From positions 13,003,106-13,067,105 of the forward strand of contig NC_037270.1 of NCBI RefSeq assembly GCF_000002425.4: a stretch of DNA of 64,000 nt, in the 5' to 3' direction. Both the position numbers and the translations under genes were made by a program. Below, one piece after another: positions 60,376 through 64,000 of this stretch (its first letter is position 1; the number at the start of each line of letters is the position of its first letter). The notes beneath the pieces are model-generated. The model made no database searches. It was not told where the DNA came from and saw nothing but the letters and a program-made list of their open reading frames with translations. The DNA is from Physcomitrium patens. Its lineage: Eukaryota > Streptophyta > Bryopsida > Funariales > Funariaceae.

Positions 60376-62668
60376 ATGGATCCGTCTATTGCTAGTTTGT
60401 TTCAAGCCTTCTCATTGTGAATGCAGCAACAGCAAAGCAAAGATCGAAAGGAAGCTTTGGCAACCAAAGCATTGCAAGCAGTGGTCAATAAAATTGATCA
60501 ATTTGATGGGAGGAATATTTCAAGGTATTTAAGATGTTATGTTCGTGAAATGGAATTAAATCGGGTTTCTGAGAAGAAAATGGTTGCACTATTTGGACTT
60601 GCCACGATACCGGAGATAAAGGACCACATTACATCGATTACGGATCATTGTGGGAATTCATGGGAGGATTTTTCACATGCATTGAAAGACGAATATTTCT
60701 TGGAAGATGCTGATCGCGTTACTAAGAAGTTGTTTCTGGGATGGATTGAACGGCCCAATAAGAATTTGCAAGCAACAAAGCTACTAAGGGAATTTGAGAG
60801 GCAGTACTCTCAATTATCGAAGGTAGAAAAATTGACATTGGAGCCGAACAAAGTTGATCTATTTCTTCAAGCTGCTGATGGAGAATTGCAAGAGAAATTA
60901 GAACCCCTTCTTGAAGACAAAGAAGAAGATGAAGGATTGACAACGAAGTGGAAGAACGTTGAAGATGCGGTGGGGTTGCTTACATAAAAAGAAACGAGGA
61001 AGGATAGGAATAATATTCCGAAACAAGTACAAGCATCCAAAGCTCCAGTACGTACTATACCACCGACAATGCCTACAGTTCAACCTTCGACATCCTTATC
61101 AAAGAAAACAGATATGGGTATGGAAGAAATTATACAAGGAATGCGAGATCTTCAAATCAAATTGGCAAGACTTGAAGAGAATACTTCTATAAACATTTCG
61201 AAGAATGTTTCAAAACAAGGATATGTACAAAGATGCATTTGGTGTGATGATGCTTCACACACTAGAAAAGATTGCAATGAATTTAATAATATGATACGGC
61301 AGGGAATTATTTGCTGGAAAGATGGGAAGATAGCATTGAAAGATAGGGAGGATCTTCTTCAAACCAATTTTGGCAAGGGAGGAATGAAAGCATTGGTTCA
61401 AGATTACTTAAAAGAACATGAAACAGTAGTACGAGAAAGTGCAAGTTATGGTGCTAGAGTAGATGATGAAATTGGTGGAAGTACGGAAACTAGTGAGTTT
61501 TGGGCTTCTGCCGTTTCTACAATGCAAGAAGGGAAATTACCTCGAGAAGCGTTATTGAGAACTGCAGCTACAATACGAGGAAGAACAGGTTGGGAGGATC
61601 CCGTTGAGTCTCTTTCAGTTCATGCATATATTGCTAAGAGCCAACATGAAGCTTTGATGGAAGAGAAAAAGACGAAGAAATTTTGATGATACTAGAGAAG
61701 GAAATTCTTTTAAGAGGCAAACTCGAGGAGACAAGGCTCGGGAGGCAGCTTCACAAGAATTGCCTGTAAAGGATACCTCAGCATCATTGGGAGAAAAAAC
61801 AACGAAGACAAAAGATAAGGGCAAATCAATTGCTTATAAGCTACTTTCTGACATTGAAGCAGCAACAAATTTGAAAGGGGTGTTGGAAGAACGTATATTA
61901 AACGCTAAGGTGGAATTCACATTGAAAGAAGTCTTGGGAATTACAAAGAAGGAGTTTCATGATGTTATCATTGACAGCATTAAGCGAAAGAGGCAATTAA
62001 TGAGCGAAACTGGAATGAGTCATGCTATTGACGCAAGAATATGTAGAGATGAAGAAGAGGTTGATATTGGTTACAAGCAACCAATAAATGAAAAGAATGG
62101 GCATAATCAGCGAGTACGTTTCGAAGATTCTAGTGACAACGAAATGGAAACTTTTAGCCATTATACTCGAAAGCATTGGGCAAGGGCAACTACTGAGGTA
62201 TTGGTGAAGGTAGGAGATATAGAAGAACCAATAGTTGCTTTGGTGGACCATGGTTCTGAAATAAATCTCATGTCTAAAGATCTTTATAAGAAGCAAAAAT
62301 GGCCAATTGATATGGAACATGGATGGGCAATACGAGCAGCTAATAACACACGAGGCGAATTATATGGAGCTTGTCCAGATGATAAAATTCGGATTTGGGA
62401 TGTTGCTACGGAGCAACATTTCTTCGTTCAAGATACAACGTCTTATCCGTTGATTTTAGGACAACCTTATATCACGGCAACACGGATGGAAACAAAAGTA
62501 CTTGACGATGGTTCTGCTTATGCAAGGGTACGGAGCGAAGATGGGAGGAAAGCTGTATAATTTCTAACAGTACCTCCTAACCATGAACGGAATCGAGATA
62601 GGTTGAGGGAGAAACCATTGCCAAAGATTGTTGAAGGATTTAAGGATTTTGGGGAGGTACCACTGTAA
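60376..62668 (+). pseudogene. Family 3 gag-protease (right element), broken
   Basis: The likely start is ATG at 60,376, followed by TGA at 60,418. The frame then runs open from 60,421 (MQQQQSKDRKEALATKAL). Capsid-like part about 60,450-60,960 (YVREMELNRVSEKKMVALFG). TAA at 60,985. Zinc knuckle CIWCDDASHTRKDC at 61,232-61,275. A one-base insertion near 61,665-61,676 shifts the frame relative to the left copy. The second piece, 61,687-62,560, carries FTLKEVLGI and the protease motif VDHGSEINLMS (near 62,245-62,280). TAA at 62,558, then the final stop TAA at 62,666. At least three nonsense codons and one frameshift separate it from function. Confidence 0.9.
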
Positions 62669-64000
62669 AGCGAGATTATGGAGGTACAAAAGAGGAGGTA
62701 CTCTCGCGAGATGAAGGTGCCTTTGATGCGAGTTTTATTGGTATATTGGAGAATGGAAATATTATGTATAAGAAAGTTGATGATTTTAAATGAAAAGAAA
62801 GAAAAAGATTATATGATATTGAAGGACAGTTACGCAAGATAGGTACATTGCAAGATGATGAGAGGATTTTGGGTGTTTATGAAGAAAATGGGCTAGAAGA
62901 TTCATTGGAATTGATTACATCTATTGGGTTAGGAGATAATGATAAGATTGTTGAGATTCATTCGAGAGAGGTTTATACCATGCTTGAATCTTTTCAAGCA
63001 CCAGAAGTCACAGTAGAGACGAGATATAAAACGGCAGATAAGAAGGTAAAGCCTGTTGCCGGACCATTACCAGAGGATTCTAAAGAACAAATGGGAGAAG
63101 CATCAAAAGAAGCAAGTTTAAGAAATCCAATGAATATTGGACATCAGTTTACTGAAGAGACTTTTGAAGAATTGAAGATTGGTTCTGATGGTTCTTTATT
63201 ACCGGAGGAAATTACTTGCTTCGAAATGATGTTGGCTAAACAAGGTAGATCGTTTGCCTTCGAATCTCATGAAATTGGGTGTGTGGATCCAAATATTATA
63301 ACACCTATAGTTATCTTCACTGTACCGCATGTACCTTGGAATCTAAGACCGATTCCAGTACCGAGGGCACATTTACCTAAATTGGTCGAACTATTGAAAG
63401 AAAAGATAAAGATGAAAATATTAGAACCTTCATTTGCGCCGTATTCTAGTCGATGGTTTACGGTACCTAAGAAGAATGGGTCACTGCGCTTTATTCAAGA
63501 TATGCAGCCGGTGAATGCTGTAACTGTCAGGAATGCAGGAATTGGACCTATTGTGGATGAATTTGCTGAGGCGTTTGCTGGAAGGGCGATCTATTCAATG
63601 GGTGATTTGTATTCAGGTTATGATCAATTTCAACTTGCCGAAGGAAGTAGAGATATGACAACGATGAGGACACCGCTTGGATTGGTTAGAATGTGCACTC
63701 TTCGTCAAGGCGCGACCAATTTGGTTGCGCATATGATGAATGGGATGAATAAGGTATTGAGAGATTTTATCCCGGAAAAGATTGTGCCTTTTCTGGATGA
63801 TGTTCCTATAAAAGGGTGCAAAGAAGGAGATAAGGATGAAACTTTAGATACGAGGGGGTGTCGCAGATATGTTGTTGATCATATACAAGATTGTGAAAAG
63901 ATTTTAACTCGGCTTGGAGAAGTTCATCTTACATTATCGGGTATGAAGTCCGTATTTGGAGTGCGAGAGGTTGTAATTGTTGGACATTTATGCGGATCTT
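62665..64000 (+). pseudogene. Family 3 pol, N-terminal part (right element)
   Basis: The pol frame is -1 relative to gag and readable from about 62,650. TGA at 62,791, then open to the window edge. It carries the pre-RT linker (DSLELITSIGLGDND), RT motifs FIQDMQPVNAV and AIYSMGDLYSGYDQF, and the catalytic FLDD near 63,795. By eye it is close to the left copy, with a few substitutions (for example LRQG for LPQG, EKIVPF for EKTMPF). Confidence 0.85.

Larger units (their letters stand above)
58920..64000 (+). mobile_element. Right family 3 element, runs off the window
   Basis: 5' LTR, primer site, gag-protease and the first third of pol on the + strand. It is inserted in the gag of the left family 3 element in the opposite orientation: the left gag stops at GTACGT (58,914-58,919), and its uninterrupted counterpart lies at about 61,045-61,055. 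The 3' LTR, a 5-bp duplication and the rest of the left element are expected beyond 64,000. Confidence 0.9.

Noticed and set aside
57559..62668. Inverted gag copies as a CRISPR-like or programmed inversion system
   Set aside because: Fully explained by two same-family retroelements inserted in opposite orientation; no recombinase or short spaced repeats.

Overview
The window is plant nuclear DNA. Two spliced host genes sit in a 13-kb island of ordinary composition (about 8,760-22,200), with very AT-rich, retrotransposon-packed DNA on both sides. The plant-type AP-1 mu adaptin, the chromodomain Ty3/gypsy elements, the many long (AT)n tracts and a bryophyte/fungal-looking gypsy lineage suggest a moss, perhaps Physcomitrium-like. 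That assignment is inference. I found no tRNA, rRNA, CRISPR or prokaryotic-type operon.

Region 1-8,760 holds decayed LTR retrotransposons. Family 2 LTRs (about 540 bp, + orientation) lie at 1,569, 2,672 and 6,125. A + strand integrase/chromodomain relic precedes the last one, and a family 3-like LTR with its primer site ends at 7,473.

In region 8,760-22,200, an 11-coding-exon AP-1 mu gene (CDS 11,789-15,242, +, 427 aa) faces a 4-exon heavy-metal-associated (HMA) domain gene (CDS 18,253-16,151, -, 569 aa). They are convergent, with about 0.9 kb between the stop codons. The AP-1 mu leader carries an exact 72-bp tandem duplication that copies a splice acceptor.

Region 26,425-49,927 is a multi-level nest. 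An old + strand chromovirus (family 4: LTR, gag-pro-RT, then integrase-chromodomain and 3' LTR) is split by an old minus-strand family 3-like element (about 29,947-42,860). That element is itself split by further LTRs, one of which carries another LTR inside it. The 3' LTR of family 4 is split by a nearly complete family 2 element (44,162-49,700), which has equal 542-bp LTRs and a CTACA target duplication.

Region 50,116-64,000 begins with a second family 2 copy cut by a young family 3 element (minus strand, LTR 51,087-52,423, pol 52,486 upward). A solo family 3 LTR interrupts that element at 56,223-57,558. A second family 3 element (58,920 to beyond the window, + strand) interrupts it again, in the opposite orientation. 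The result is a large head-to-head inverted repeat.

The most notable items are the conserved -1 gag/pol frame boundary of family 3, the loss of integrase C-terminus and chromodomain in young family 2 copies with an unidentified in-frame tail in their place, a CCAAT-box cluster in the family 3 LTR, and telomere-like repeats in an old LTR subtype. Every retroelement seen is visibly damaged.
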